Origin: Amphiduros pacificus
Taxonomy: Eukaryota > Annelida > Polychaeta > Phyllodocida > Hesionidae
DNA length: 64,000 nt
Reading direction: 5' to 3'
NCBI GenBank assembly: GCA_949316495.1
Contig: OX439010.1
Span: forward strand, 20,651,766 to 20,715,765
Shown: positions 50,896 through 62,301 of the stretch, one piece after another
Layout of the letters: every line of letters begins with the position of its first letter
How positions within the stretch are numbered: the first letter of the stretch is position 1
Translations under genes and position numbers: made by a program
Notes under the pieces: model-generated
Told to the model about the DNA's origin: nothing
Databases searched by the model: none
What the model saw: the letters and a program-made list of their open reading frames with translations, nothing else

Positions 50896-51011
50896 CTGAG
50901 GGAGAGAGGTACACTTGACATTCGTGAGAGTGTACACACAGTTACTGATGCCCTCGTCATGGGCCAGGTATTGTTTCTCATGCAGACATGTATACAACAG
51001 GGGACACAGGT
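50896..51011 (-). CDS. Gene B, exon 4
   Basis: It reads (G)AC-CTG-TGT onward: [20 protein letters not shown], then [19 protein letters not shown]. It ends CAG|gtaatg, phase 0. This aligns residue by residue with the CHSY stretch MVPHIGKCLREMYTTHEDVE and GRCVRRFAGVQC. Its acceptor ctctctcttacag|AC and its first 26-28 bases are the template of the 42-bp array filling the upstream intron. Length is 116 nt, phase 1 in and phase 0 out. Confidence 0.85.
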
Positions 51012-51453
51012 CTGTAAGAGAGAGGAGATATGTATACAGCAGGGGACACAGGTCTGTAGGAGAGAGAAGACATATATACAGCAGGGGACACAGGTCTGTA
51101 AGAGAGAGAAGACATATATACAGCAGGGGACACAGGTCTGTAAGAGAGAGAAGACATATATACAGCAGGGGACACAGGTCTGTAAGAGAGAGGTGACATG
51201 TATACAGCAGGGGACACAGGTCTGTAAGAGAGAGGAGGCATATATACTGCAGGGGAGACAGGTCTGTAAGAGAGAGGAGGCATGTATACAGCAGGGGACA
51301 CAGGTCTGTAAGAGAGAGGAGATATGTATACAGCAGGGGACACAGGTCTGTAGGAGAGAGAAGACATATATACAGCAGGGGACACAGGTCTGTAAGAGAG
51401 AGAAGATATATATATATATATACAGCAGGGGACACAGGTCTGTAAGAGAGAGA

Positions 51454-51551
<98 letters not shown>

Positions 51552-52470
51552 CAGGGGACACAGGTCTGTAAGAGAAAAGTGACATGTATACAGCAGGGGA
51601 CAAAGGTCTGTAAGAGAGAGGAGGCATATCTACTGCAGGGGAGACAGGTCTGTAAGAGAGAGGAGGGATGTATACAGCAGGGGACACAGGTCTGTAAGAG
51701 AGAGGTGACATGTATACAGCAGGGGAGACAGGTCTGTAAGAGAGAGGAGGCATGTATACAGCAGGGGACACAGGTCTGTAAGAGAGAGGAGATATGTATA
51801 CAGCAGGGGACACAGGTCTGTAAGAGAGAGGAGGCATATATACTGCAGGGGAGACAGGTCTGTAAGAGAGAGGAGGCATGTATACAGCAGGGGAGACAGG
51901 TCTGTAAGAGAGAGGAGGCATATATACTGCAGGGGAGACAGGTCTGTAAGAGAGAGGAGATATGTATACAGCAGGGGACACAGGTCTGTAAGAGAGAGGA
52001 GGCATATATGCATATATACTGCAGGGGAGACAGGTCTGTAAGAGAGAGGAGATATGTATACAGCAGGGGACACAGGTCTGCAAGAGAGAGGAGGCATATA
52101 TGCATATATACTGCAGGGGAGACAGGTCTGTAAGAGAGAGGAGATATGTATACAGCAGGGGACACAGGTCTGTAAGAGAGAGGAGGCATGTCTACAGCAA
52201 GGGACACAGGTCAGTAAGAGAGAGGATGCATGTATACAGCAGGGGACATTGGTCTGTAAGAGAGAGAAGACATATATACAGCAGGGGACACAGATCTGTA
52301 AGAGTGAGAAGACATATATACAGCAGGGGACACAGGTCTGTAAGAGAGAGGTGACATGTATACAGCAGGGGACAAAAGTTTGTAAGAAAGAGGAGGCATG
52401 TCTACAGTAGGGGACACAGGTCTGTGAGAGAGAGATATGTATACAACAGGGGACACATGTCTCTAAGAGA
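51012..52470 (-). repeat. 42-bp minisatellite made of repeated 3' splice sites (gene B intron 3)
   Basis: On the coding (minus) strand each unit reads cctctctcttacag followed by acctgtgtcccctg and ctgtatacat-type sequence. The unit length is exactly 42 bp (plus-strand 'gcagggg' at 51081, 51123 and 51165), with roughly 30 copies. A (TA)n tract at about 51407-51548 splits the array. The first 14 bases copy the pyrimidine tract and AG of the exon 4 acceptor, and the next 28 copy its first codons. The array takes up about 95% of the 1527-bp intron 3. It stays open as repeats of [14 protein letters not shown] and other frames. Confidence 0.92.
51407..51548. repeat. (TA)n microsatellite inside the 42-bp array
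   Basis: About 140 bp of alternating TA lies within one array unit. A shorter TA run in the neighbouring unit (about 51408-51421) suggests it grew from the unit's own 'catatata' stretch. Confidence 0.9.
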
Positions 52471-52538
52471 GGGCTTGCTTTTGGTAGAATATGAAAAATA
52501 GTCATTTTTCGTGCATACATTGAGAATTAAGTGCTAAC

Positions 52539-52632
52539 CTTTAAGAAGAGGTCTCGACATAATCATGGTCGGAGTTGAACTACAGACATGACTGCGGTCA
52601 GTAGTTGTATTGACCTTTCCACCAATAAGCAC
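52539..52632 (-). CDS. Gene B, exon 3
   Basis: 94 nt between ttctaaag|GTG and AAAG|gttagc (phase 0 in, phase 1 out). It encodes VLIGGKVNTTTDRSHVCSST and PTMIMSRPLLK, matching CHSY FLGQTGLG...FCMGGPGVIMSREVL. The GG of CMGG is replaced by SS. It joins exon 4 through the split codon G|AC (Asp). Confidence 0.85.
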
Positions 52633-52817
52633 CTTTAGAAATAAACTATATTATATATATTAATGCCTTGAATTGTCTATAATCTGTGACACATCGCAAA
52701 GATCATTAATAAAAGTAATATAGTTTTAACTAGAACTTAAACTTTATTGACCATCTACCAAAGTGCTACGGGCTTTATAATACTCTAAGAAAGTTGAGAA
52801 TCTCAAAGGGGCCATAC

Positions 52818-52996
52818 TGGTTTACTTTCATCCAGGCTATGAAGTATACTCCCTAGATAGGTCACGTGGACTGTGACGTCATCTGGACTCAACATGAACC
52901 AATCATAGCTCGTCCGGCTCAGCATGTGGTTGCACAAGTAGGATATTATTTTCAACTTTGATGCAGTTGGTCTGATGTCATATTGTTGGGTCTCAT
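52818..52996 (-). CDS. Gene B, exon 2
   Basis: 179 nt between cttttcag|AT and CCA|gtatgg (phase 1 in, phase 0 out). It encodes ETQQYDIRPTASKLKIISYL, CNHMLSRTSYDWFMLSPDDV and TVHVTYLGSILHSLDESKP. YDWFMLSPDDVTVHV takes the place of CHSY YEWFMRADDDVYIKG. Two of three Asp remain, so metal binding is uncertain. Confidence 0.85.
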
Positions 52997-55136
52997 CTGA
53001 AAAGACAAGAACATATATAGTGTCTGCATGGGGTTTTGTTTTAGGAGGCGGGGGGTTGACCATTTTTAGTTTCAGGGAAAAGGGAATATAAATAATAATC
53101 TAGCTTGACCTATTTGTTACTACAGGCCAACGTGTCATTGTCACTGACGGAAATCAATGGCAATTTGAAAAAATATACAAATTTGATAAAGGAAGAAGAA
53201 AGTTTGTCTCCAGAGCTTTAAGACTATCTGTGACAACACTGGCCGTGATTTGTGTGATCATGTTGTCTTTGTGACAATGCAAAAGAAAGTTCCCAAGTTA
53301 CTCTTCGAACAGAGTAGGGCATTATTATTATTATCATCATTTATTCATACTCAAAGTTAAAAACAATGGTATAGTCAGTGTACACAACATATAAATACAA
53401 TTACAATAAATGCAGACTAGATTAAAAGTTTATGAAACACATATATCATTTAAAATATACAAATTAAGTCCCGCTCGCAGGTTTCTATCAGACATGATAT
53501 AGCCTAAACAATTCTGAAAAGGTCATTAATACACACACACACAAATCATCCCCTTTGAAGAGTAAAAGATGATTTTATGTTTACATTTGTAGAGTTGTCT
53601 TAATATTTGGCCTGAGGTGATTTATGGAAAATTTGATTTTAGTTTTTGTGAGAAGGGAGAAATTAATTGAGTTCAAGGGAGAATGGAAATAAATAAATAT
53701 TTTGCGAGAGATTGGATCCCTCCCATGCACAGGTCAACAGACAAACTACAAAGTAGAACCTGTCTGCCAATTGGTTTTGGATAGGATTTCCTATCATTAG
53801 AAAATTGTAAACTTATTATGCAATTTGTTTCAATTTCAGAAATTTATAATCGGCATGACCACATGTTTTGACACATCTAAAATATTTTATTCACGTCAAT
53901 TTGGATTATTCTTTTATGTCAAGAATTTGTATGAGTTTGCAAAATTAATCAAATAAACCTTTATTTGAGATATCATCAATCTAAATGGTAAATGACATGA
54001 AAGCTTTCATAAAATCATAGAGGTCACTGCCAATTTTAAGAGATCTGGGATATATTTGAATGACATATGGTCATGTTTATGTGATATCCCTGAAATCAAC
54101 AAAAATACAACTGCTAGGATATTTGTGTTTTGCTCAGGAAAGTGCCTGGTACTATGCTGGGGCTTGTGTGGCCATTGTTGTGGTCTATGAGAATTTTAGG
54201 CCTGTGCTTATAGACAAACACCAATGGATAAACCAGTGTCCCAATCTGAAGGTACCCCAATGTTAGCAAACCGTTACTATGCAGGTGTTAGAACTAGACC
54301 ACTGATCAGCTAAACAAAGTGATCAATGAATGATTTAAATCATACTCATCTACTCTGAAATGGCACAGAAATTCATAAGGGGGAAACAGATGGTAATACC
54401 ATTTGATCACAAAATTTTGAGCAAAAACATTTACATTATGGAAGGCAGAGTTGTTTGAAAATGCGATTTCATCAATGGTTTTGGCCAAGGGAATACATCA
54501 TTTCATGGATAAAATTGTGGAATTTACCTCATAGCTGGTTTTGAATAGAACATACTGAGACATTTTTCATTTCTCCAATTATAATAGTGACACAAAGTGA
54601 CACTTGTGGGAGCACCTATACAAGGGCTTACTGAAAAATGGAACCTTGAGGCATTGACACTTCTTACCAATTTCTATGTATGCCAGTAAGATTTATGCAC
54701 CTGCCTTTAAAGAGCTATATTTTATTGAAAAGTGAACTTTGTAGAGCTTTATTATAGACACATAGATGTATGTGTTTGGTTTCATGGATGTAAAAGATAA
54801 TCATTGAACATAACTAGTGAAATAGTGTTTTTAGCTTGACCTGTAATATATGAATGATAATTTTGCATGACACTAAGATTGTTATGATGTGATTAGGTAT
54901 TGCTATTAGTGATAAGGTTCAACACATCTGAACCCTACTAAACTTTGCCTTTGTCACTTTCTATAGCTTTAAGGTCTATTGCTTTTTTAGGTTTATGTTG
55001 TGATATAACTCATTATTTCAAATCAAAATTGAGATTGTGGAATAATGAAACAGCCTTGATATTAAAGAGTATTTTAATGATATTGTTTTCATATTTATTC
55101 AATAAGAAATTTGATAAATTGGCTTGTATATCTTAC
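52997..55136 (-). other. Gene B intron 1
   Basis: It is bounded by CACAG|gtaaga and cttttcag|ATG. No gene is seen inside. About 54060-54480 carries a reverse-strand copy (D) of the dispersed repeat at 3840, with shared words such as 'ttgtggtctatgag' and 'aggcctgtgctta'. The remainder is plain AT-rich DNA. Confidence 0.7.
54060..54480 (-). repeat. Dispersed repeat copy D
   Basis: Read on the minus strand it resembles 3950-4280: 'acagaccacaata'-like, 'ggccac', 'agtaccaggcac', 'atgagtatgatt'. It is more diverged than copies A-C. Confidence 0.4.
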
Positions 55137-55494
55137 CTGTGTGTTCCATCATGTTGCTGTTGATTTCCAGAGGTTTGCCATCTGGCATAAATACATTGAT
55201 GTTTGTCACACCTCTTCCCCAGGTGTGAATGACGGCTAATGCCCGGGGCAAGGTCCTGGGTTTGGAGAGGACGGCCACGTAGAGTCCTCCCAGTGGCAAG
55301 GCTGACCCGGACTCCATCACCTGGACTCTCCCAGAGGAATAACTCTGACCATCTCCTATCCCAACCACTAACACAAAACACACACATACCGAGCCAGACA
55401 GGACGATACCCACCAGAATGCCCAGACAGAACTGTCTGTGTCTGTCTGCATGTGCATTAGATGGATTAAATACCTTTAAATTTAGGCCAGACAT
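55137..55494 (-). CDS. Gene B (divergent CHPF/CHSY-like), exon 1
   Basis: First exon of a seven-exon gene (exons at 55137-55494, 52818-52996, 52539-52632, 50896-51011, 50356-50535, 48104-48280, 46664-47485). All phases agree (1,0,1,0,0,0) and give about 641 residues. The first ATG is at 55494 (MSGLNLKVF); the frame also extends eight codons upstream to a TTG. A membrane anchor lies at about residues 23-45 (FCLGILVGIVLSGSVCVCFV), so this is a type II Golgi protein. GGLYVAVLSKPRTLPRALAV matches the 'LVGVMTxxxTL' block of CHPF/CHSY. It is a paralog of the genes on both sides. Likely role: a non-catalytic partner in chondroitin polymerisation (inference). It ends ACAG|gtaaga, phase 1. Confidence 0.82.
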
Positions 55495-55518
55495 GGCGAT
55501 ATTTCTATGTATTTCCAA

Positions 55519-58500
55519 TATAGATATCTGTCACATCCCTACACCACATCTCTACAGGCTATCGAGTGATGTGAGCGAATCTTCACATACATTCACTCAA
55601 CATCATTTCTCTTTTTTCAGGTCAGACTAGAATGCAGTTTTTAGATGTACTTCCATATTGTTTTTCTATGTGATTTGAGTGAGTTTGTGTGTGATCATGC
55701 CACACGTGTCCTATAATAATATGTTTGTGGCTCCTCATAGCAGTGACGACTGGCTTCCCACTCCTACATATCAGGGCCTTTTTTCAAAGCTAGACCCTCT
55801 ATCATTATATGTCACCATTACACCTTTACATCATGCATTCATCACAAACACACACATACACACACACACACTCACTCACACGTTGTGGCCAGGTTACGTA
55901 CATATAAATCCTTGTCATCTGCAGACGGGTGAGCACCCACTGGTCCTCGCTCGGTGGACCAACAAACAGGTTTTGTTGGCCATGGCGTGAATTCAGCAGA
56001 ACGAGTTAGGATGCTTTAGACTCCTCTAAGGCTCCACTGATGGGAAACAAGGGCAGCTTCATACAGTCTCTCTTCATAAAAAAATAATCAAAATAAAAAA
56101 TAGCTTTATTGTGGTAAAGAAAGTACAGTAGCATTTCTAAAATATCACTTTTACAGGATATCAATGTTGTTTATGTCTGCTCTATCATTGCAGTTTATTT
56201 CCAATTCTCATTGGTCAGAAGTATGTGATCCGGTCATGTAGGTCCCATTGGGATACACCAGATGTGTTCAAAGCATTTCAGAGTATGTAAGAGTCAGAGC
56301 AGTAGTGATCTTGAGCTTCACAAGATTTTACCCATGCATTATTTGTATTGCATTATCCTGAGACCCACTGAGGTGCCACTGGGGGACAAATCCTCACCCT
56401 CAGTCTATTATTCAAGTTGCATTTGATGTTATTTAACGAAAAACATATCATTGGGTGGGTTTGTATTGGGATTTGTCTGTGTGTTTTGTGGAAGTTCACA
56501 TTACCTTATTCGGGGTGTTCGCAATACATTTGCAACAAATAATTTATGGACTGATACAAGATTAATGGACTGATACAAGATTAATGGACTGATACAAGAT
56601 TCATGGACTGATACAAGATTCATGGACTGATACAAGATTAATGGACCGATACAAGATTAATGGACTGATACAAGATTAATGGACTGATACAAGATTAATG
56701 GACTGATACAAGATTAATGGACTGATACAAGATTAATGGACTGATACAAGATTCATGGACTGATACAAGATTAATGGACCGATACAAGATTAATGGACTG
56801 ATACAAGTTTCATCAACTGAGACAAGATTCATCAACTGAGACAAGATTCATGGATTGAGACAAGATTCATGGACTGATACAAGATTCATGGACTGATACA
56901 AGATTAATGGACTGATACAAGATTAATGGACTGATACAAGATTCATGGATTGAGACAAGATTAATGGACTGAGACAAGATTAATGGACTGATACAAGATT
57001 CATGACCTGAGAAAATATTCATCAATTGATACAAGATTAATGGACTGATACAAGATTCATGGATTGAGACAAGATTAATGGACTGATACAAGATTAATGG
57101 ACTGATACAAGATTCATGATCTGAGAAAATATTCATCAATTGAGACAAGATTCATCAACTGAGACAAGATTCATGGATTGAGACAAGATTCATGGACTGA
57201 TACAAGATTCATGGACTGATACAAGATTCATGGACTGATACAAGATAAATGGACTGATACAAGATTAATGGACTGATACAAGATTAATGGACTGATACAA
57301 GATTCATCAACTGAGACAAGATTCATCAACTGAGACAAGATTCATGGATTGAGACAAGATTCATGGATTGAGACAAGATTCATGGACTGATACAAGATTA
57401 ATGGACTGATACAAGATTAATGGACTGAGACAAGATTCATCAACTGAGACAAGATTCATCAACTGAGACAAGATTCATGGATTGAGACAAGATTCATGGA
57501 TTGAGACAAGATTCGTGGATTGAGACAAGATTAATGGAATGCGACAAGATTAATGGACTGATACAAGATTCATGACCTGAGAAAATATTCATCAATTGAG
57601 ACAAGATTCATCAACTGAGACAAAATTCATGAATTGAGACAAGATTTGTGATATTTTCCAAGTTGTACCTTTCATTTACGAACATTGTAAAGGCAACGTT
57701 TAAGCATATATTTCAAATAAAATGGTATTGAAAATCCAAAAGAATATGTAAATGTTGAGACGGAAAAACAAATATAAATTATGCAGACGTAAATTAGGAT
57801 TAAATGTGGATGATTTAGATAAATGTAGTAGAATCTTATAAAGTAAGCCTTTCAGAATAAACGAAAATGTAAAGGAGAAACAACCTGTGTGTTCAGTCTG
57901 TAGGGACATTTGATACACCAAAAGTTACATTTATAGGAGTGTGATGAGGCAAGCTGACACATTTATCACACCACCCCCTCCTACTCCCTCCCACCCCCTC
58001 CTAATACCCCCACCCCTCCTACCCCTTCCTTACCCCTTGCCCTGACAGGAATTGCCTCCAAGGCCAAAGATGTGCTTGTGGTGAATTAAACCCTTTGTAG
58101 CAAAATAAATACCAGAACTTAAAGGTAAATTATGAAGAACATAATGATTTAAATGATGGTTCTTAATAGAGATCATTGCTTTGTGTTGAGGCGGAGTTGA
58201 ATTCCCAACTCTGTTACATTTTCATGATATATCTTATAATATTTAATTTTACCATTATCTATGAGGTTCCTAAATCATTTGGGACTGGTACATGAATCAA
58301 TCCTTTGAGCAAACGTAGATAAACAAGGTTAAGTGTAGAAGTACTTAAAACTGCCAATGTAATTTAAACGGTGTTAGGCTCAGATATGTTTGTTTGAATA
58401 TATGGAAATATATTTCAGTGAACTTTGAAAAAAAATGACACTCAGAGTTTCATCAAAATGAGAAATACGGTTCAGACAAAACTTTGTAATGCAAGACATG

Positions 58501-60040
58501 TGTCTGCATATAGTAATTTATTGGTTTCTTTTTTGTGCAGTTTTTATTTTTTTATAAGCTCATTTTTAAACCATCCATGCAAGAACACATTATGAAAGCA
58601 GTGGGAAGTAAACTTTATAGAACTCTATATTCTGGCTCACACCATTCAAGTAAGATTATGTTCTTTGAAAAGAAGTTAATGTCAGATAAATGCGGTGGCC
58701 CTGCCAGTATTCAGCAGACCCTGGGCAATAAGAGGGGCTCTTGTGTCAGACTCACAGGATTTGACATTCTCAGACAATCGACCATGCTTGGCTTGCAGAC
58801 ATAACATTTTTTTTAAAGCAATTATTTTTTTCATTGTTAATGCTGTTTTTTTATCACAAGAGTGGCAGATTATACTTATAAATATGTGAACCCAAAGTCA
58901 CAGTCACTGGTCCGAAAGCAGGCAAAACCGGATTGAATATGGTCCAGGTACCGTCGCCCTGTATTCTACTGCTAGCTTAGAATCCAAAGATGCATGCCTT
59001 TAGCAGGTATCTCATTGCTGCATAATAAACTTATTTATGTCTGAAAGTACTTGAACATATGTAAAGTCCTTATATGTAAAGTCCTTATATGTAAAGACAT
59101 ATTCAACTTATAGCAGTGAGATTATTGAAAATTTCATTATCTAGGTTTAATCCAGTTGATAACCATAATGAGCTCGTTTTCACGCAGTCTTATTGCCATG
59201 AAGTAGTGTCCTCTGGTGTTGATATTAAGCCGTAGGTTCACACTGTCAAAGCACGGCGCAGTCCACATTCTCCACAGCCAGGGTGCCTTCAGAAAGGTTA
59301 ACCAGGCACAAAGTGTGTCAAGCACACACGTCTAATATGGTGGACCCAGTCTTATATACAAACATTTCCAGTTGAACAGCGTGCCGACGGGAGTGGGACG
59401 GGGGAGGGAAAACACAATCCTGGCCACAATTATAACAGGTAAGTCTTACCAGGTCGTTAGTACACCGTCAGCAATGTTATTAAGTAACTGAGAAGCGGAG
59501 TTAGTCCTTGTATTGCAATGTATATATATATACTTACTATACACATGGTGTTTCCGCTGTAAAATAGGATGCCAATGAAACACAGGAACCAGTGTTAATG
59601 TGTGTAGTATACAACATACATTGTGCAGTATATAGTGTGTAGAATATTGTAATATAACAAACTTAGATCAGATATGGAATGAAGTAATTAATGTTAAGAT
59701 ATAATGGAATGAATTTCTATGATTGTCACATTGCTGAAGATCCCATAGGACAACTACTGGCTTGTTTACTTTATTATCGCAATATTCAAGTATATTTTGT
59801 GATATGCATTTATTGTCATCTCTATATAAGTGTTGTAGATCGTGCGGTGATAGTTCAGATTTTACCTGATATTTTATCTGATATTAAGTACAGAGGAGTG
59901 ATGGTGCTTGGCGTAATGTCAGGCTCGGCTTGGTTAGGATAATGAGAGGCTGCTTCATGCTCTCCACGCTCAAATGCCTTTATCAACCTGCCTTATAAAT
60001 ACAACCCCCCCCCCCTTCGCACACACCAATTGGCAGATCC
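55519..60040. other. Region between divergent genes B and C
   Basis: This is the upstream region of both genes and should hold their promoters. Besides the 19-bp array listed separately I see (CA)n near 55850-55885, a C-run near 60007, and no supported gene. The 62-codon minus frame at 59137-59325 is mentioned under rejected items. Confidence 0.5.
56535..57645. repeat. 19-bp minisatellite, about 55 units
   Basis: The unit 'ggactgatacaagattaat' and variants ('ggattgagacaagattcat', 'caactgagacaagattcat') repeats every 19 bp. The variants come in blocks, indicating higher-order duplication. Confidence 0.92.
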
Positions 60041-60605
60041 CTCATCAAATGACAGATCCCTCACCAAATGATAGATCCGACACCAAATGATAGATCCGAC
60101 ACCAAACGACAGATCCGACACCAAACGACAGATCATACACCAAACGACAGATCCCTCTCTTCAAATTACAGATCTGACACCAAATGACAGATCCCTTTCA
60201 AAATCATAGCTCCTAAACCAAATGATAGAAACCGACACCAACTGACAGATCCCTCTCCGAATTATAGATCCTACACCAATTGACAGATCCGACACCAAAT
60301 GATAGAACCGACACCAAATGACAGATCCCTCTCCATATTATAGATCCTAAACCAATTGACAGATCCTAAACCAAATGATAGAAACCGACACCAAATGACA
60401 GATCCCTCTCCAAATTATAGATCCTACACCAATTGACAGATCCGACACCAAATGATAGATCCGACACCAAATGATAGCTCCGAAACCAAATGATAGAAAC
60501 CGACACCAGATGATAGATCCCTCTCCAAATTATAGACCCTACACCAAATGATAGAACCAGAACCAAATGACAGATCCCGAATTATACACCGTACGCCAAA
60601 TGAAG
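60041..60605. repeat. Degenerate 19-bp repeat immediately upstream of gene C
   Basis: Units of the type 'ccgacaccaaatgatagat' and 'ctctccaaattatagatcc' occur about 25 times, ending some 90 bp before the gene C start codon. No relation to the 19-bp array at 56535 is evident beyond unit length. Confidence 0.8.
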
Positions 60606-60698
60606 TTACCAAACATGGTTAACGTGGGATTGCTGACACAAAAAAAATACATTCCAATAAAGTTTAAATGATTGTCTCCTTTTTCAGCGTGAGCTAAG

Positions 60699-61269
60699 AT
60701 GTCTGAAAGTGCCATTTTCCGTAGAATGCACTTTATTATTGGTATTATCCTGGGCGCTAGTTTGTCATCAATATGTCTACAGAGTATCCTATTTGCCCAT
60801 CGAGGCGTTCTACCGGGAGTCCCCCAAACTCGGCGGCAGCGCAGCGCGGGCGATGACAGCCTCGCGGCCGGTCACGGACACCCAGAGTTCAACCCTTTCG
60901 GGGAGTACGAGATTCACAACCTCGGGCACAGGCTGAAGGCGGAAAATCTGGGTCCCACAACCCAGGAACAGCACGACCACGCTCACCAGGATCATAAACA
61001 CTTCAAACCACCCAGACCACATCCTGTGGATCACTTTGATGTGTACTCAGATTCCTCTTTTCTTCAAGATGATAATATCCTGAGAGACATTAGGGCCAGG
61101 CAGCTGGTTCACATATCGGTGCTGAGCGCGGAGACCACCTTGCCGAACTACGGCACCGCCACCAGGATCACCTGGGGCGCCCAGGTCTCCTCGCTGCAGT
61201 TCCTTTATGGCGCCGACTCCGGCAAGGTCAAGAGGCAACATCCCCTGCCACAGACAGTCAAACTACCAG
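60699..61269 (+). CDS. Gene C: chondroitin polymerizing factor-like (CHPF family), exon 1
   Basis: Start codon ATG follows an in-frame TGA at 60690 and lies 11 bases after a good acceptor (ctcctttttcag at 60687), so a 5' non-coding exon probably exists upstream. Residues about 10-32 (MHFIIGIILGASLSSICLQS) are a type II membrane anchor. A polar, His-rich stem follows. Then LVHISVLSAETTLPNYGTAT RITWG matches the first block of the N-terminal Fringe-like domain. The exon ends CCAG|gtaggt, phase 1, at the same point as gene B exon 1. Exons 2-4 follow. 671 residues lie in the window and roughly 100 more are expected beyond it (human CHPF is 775). Confidence 0.88.
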
Positions 61270-61836
61270 GTAGGTGACAACACCCACTGACCACAACTTG
61301 TCACTGAACAAAGCAGGATATCCCCCTGGGGACGACATGTGTCCACAGGGAGCGCAATTAGCCGGCAAATATTCTCCTTAGATGGTCATTATAAGGATCG
61401 GCCCTCAAGGCATTGTCATTACTGTTTCTAACTTCTTTGTCACAACAAACATCTCATTCTCTTATTGTTGATTGTGAGATTACTTTGTTTGGCTTTTTTA
61501 CTTCCAATCCTAACAATCTAAATGTAATGACCATCTGGTCGCGTGTCAAAGATAGAATAGTGAGTGATCTTGGACAGATATTATGTTACATTAAGTTTGT
61601 CAAGACGTTCTTATATGTGCCAATGTCCTCAGGGTCAACAGTATAAAGGGTGATAATGGCAATGATGGTGAAAGATCCCTTCAATGTAGCCATACCTTAG
61701 AGTAATACACTCTTAGTACTATAAAAAATAAAAAATAATTTATAATAGAATGCTATTTATAATACAATTATAATAATTTATAATAAAAGTTAATATACTA
61801 AAATATAATTTTATATTTTATTTTGGTAAATTTCAG

Positions 61837-62016
61837 ACCTTCCAGCAGACCAATCGTACTCGTTCCTGCATCTAAGTAAGGTCCTGCAGTACCTATGCGA
61901 AGCGCATATAGATGAGTTTGATTGGTTTACTGTTGTCATGGATACCACCTACATCCATGCACCTGCCTTAATGAGAATGATCAAAACCATTTCCACCTCA
62001 TCCCAAGTAGTTTTAG
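61837..62016 (+). CDS. Gene C, exon 2
   Basis: 180 nt between aaatttcag|AC and TTAG|gtaatt (phase 1 in and out). It encodes DLPADQSYSFLHLSKVLQYL, CEAHIDEFDWFTVVMDTTYI and HAPALMRMIKTISTSSQVVL. FDWFTVVMDTTYIHA is very close to CHPF FDWFFLVPDTTYTEA. This is where CHSY carries the DDD motif, so the CHPF-type loss is shared. Confidence 0.88.
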
Positions 62017-62137
62017 GTAATTACCTTATATACCCTAACATATGTACAGACAACAACATACTTGTATATTGTTCATCTCATATGATTAAAATCAAACAGA
62101 CTTTGAAATATAAAAATATTGACATGTTTACATTGGC

Positions 62138-62169
62138 CCTGAGAGCAATATAACATATTATTGCCCTCA
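62138..62169. repeat. 32-bp hairpin element, copy 3
   Basis: CTGAGAGCAATA and TATTGCCCTCAG arms in gene C intron 2. Same family as 16664 and 16920. Confidence 0.6.
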
Positions 62170-62301
62170 GATTGGACTTAATACTAGGCTGTTATTGATT
62201 TATTTTAGAACTAACAAAAGATAGACATGCGAGTCGAGATTTTTGATTGTTAAATGATCTACCAGTTTTCTCATGTATTTTTGTGGTTCTCACCATTGTA
62301 G

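Noticed and set aside
50863-52207. About 400-codon minus frames in the 42-bp array
   Set aside because: Not independent genes. The frames come from the array; only the last segment (50896-51011) is exon 4 of gene B.
59137-59325. Minus frame of 62 codons ending RENELIMVINWIKPR
   Set aside because: It looks somewhat protein-like, but no family was recognised, no partner exon was found, and it may be an upstream non-coding stretch. Too weak to call.
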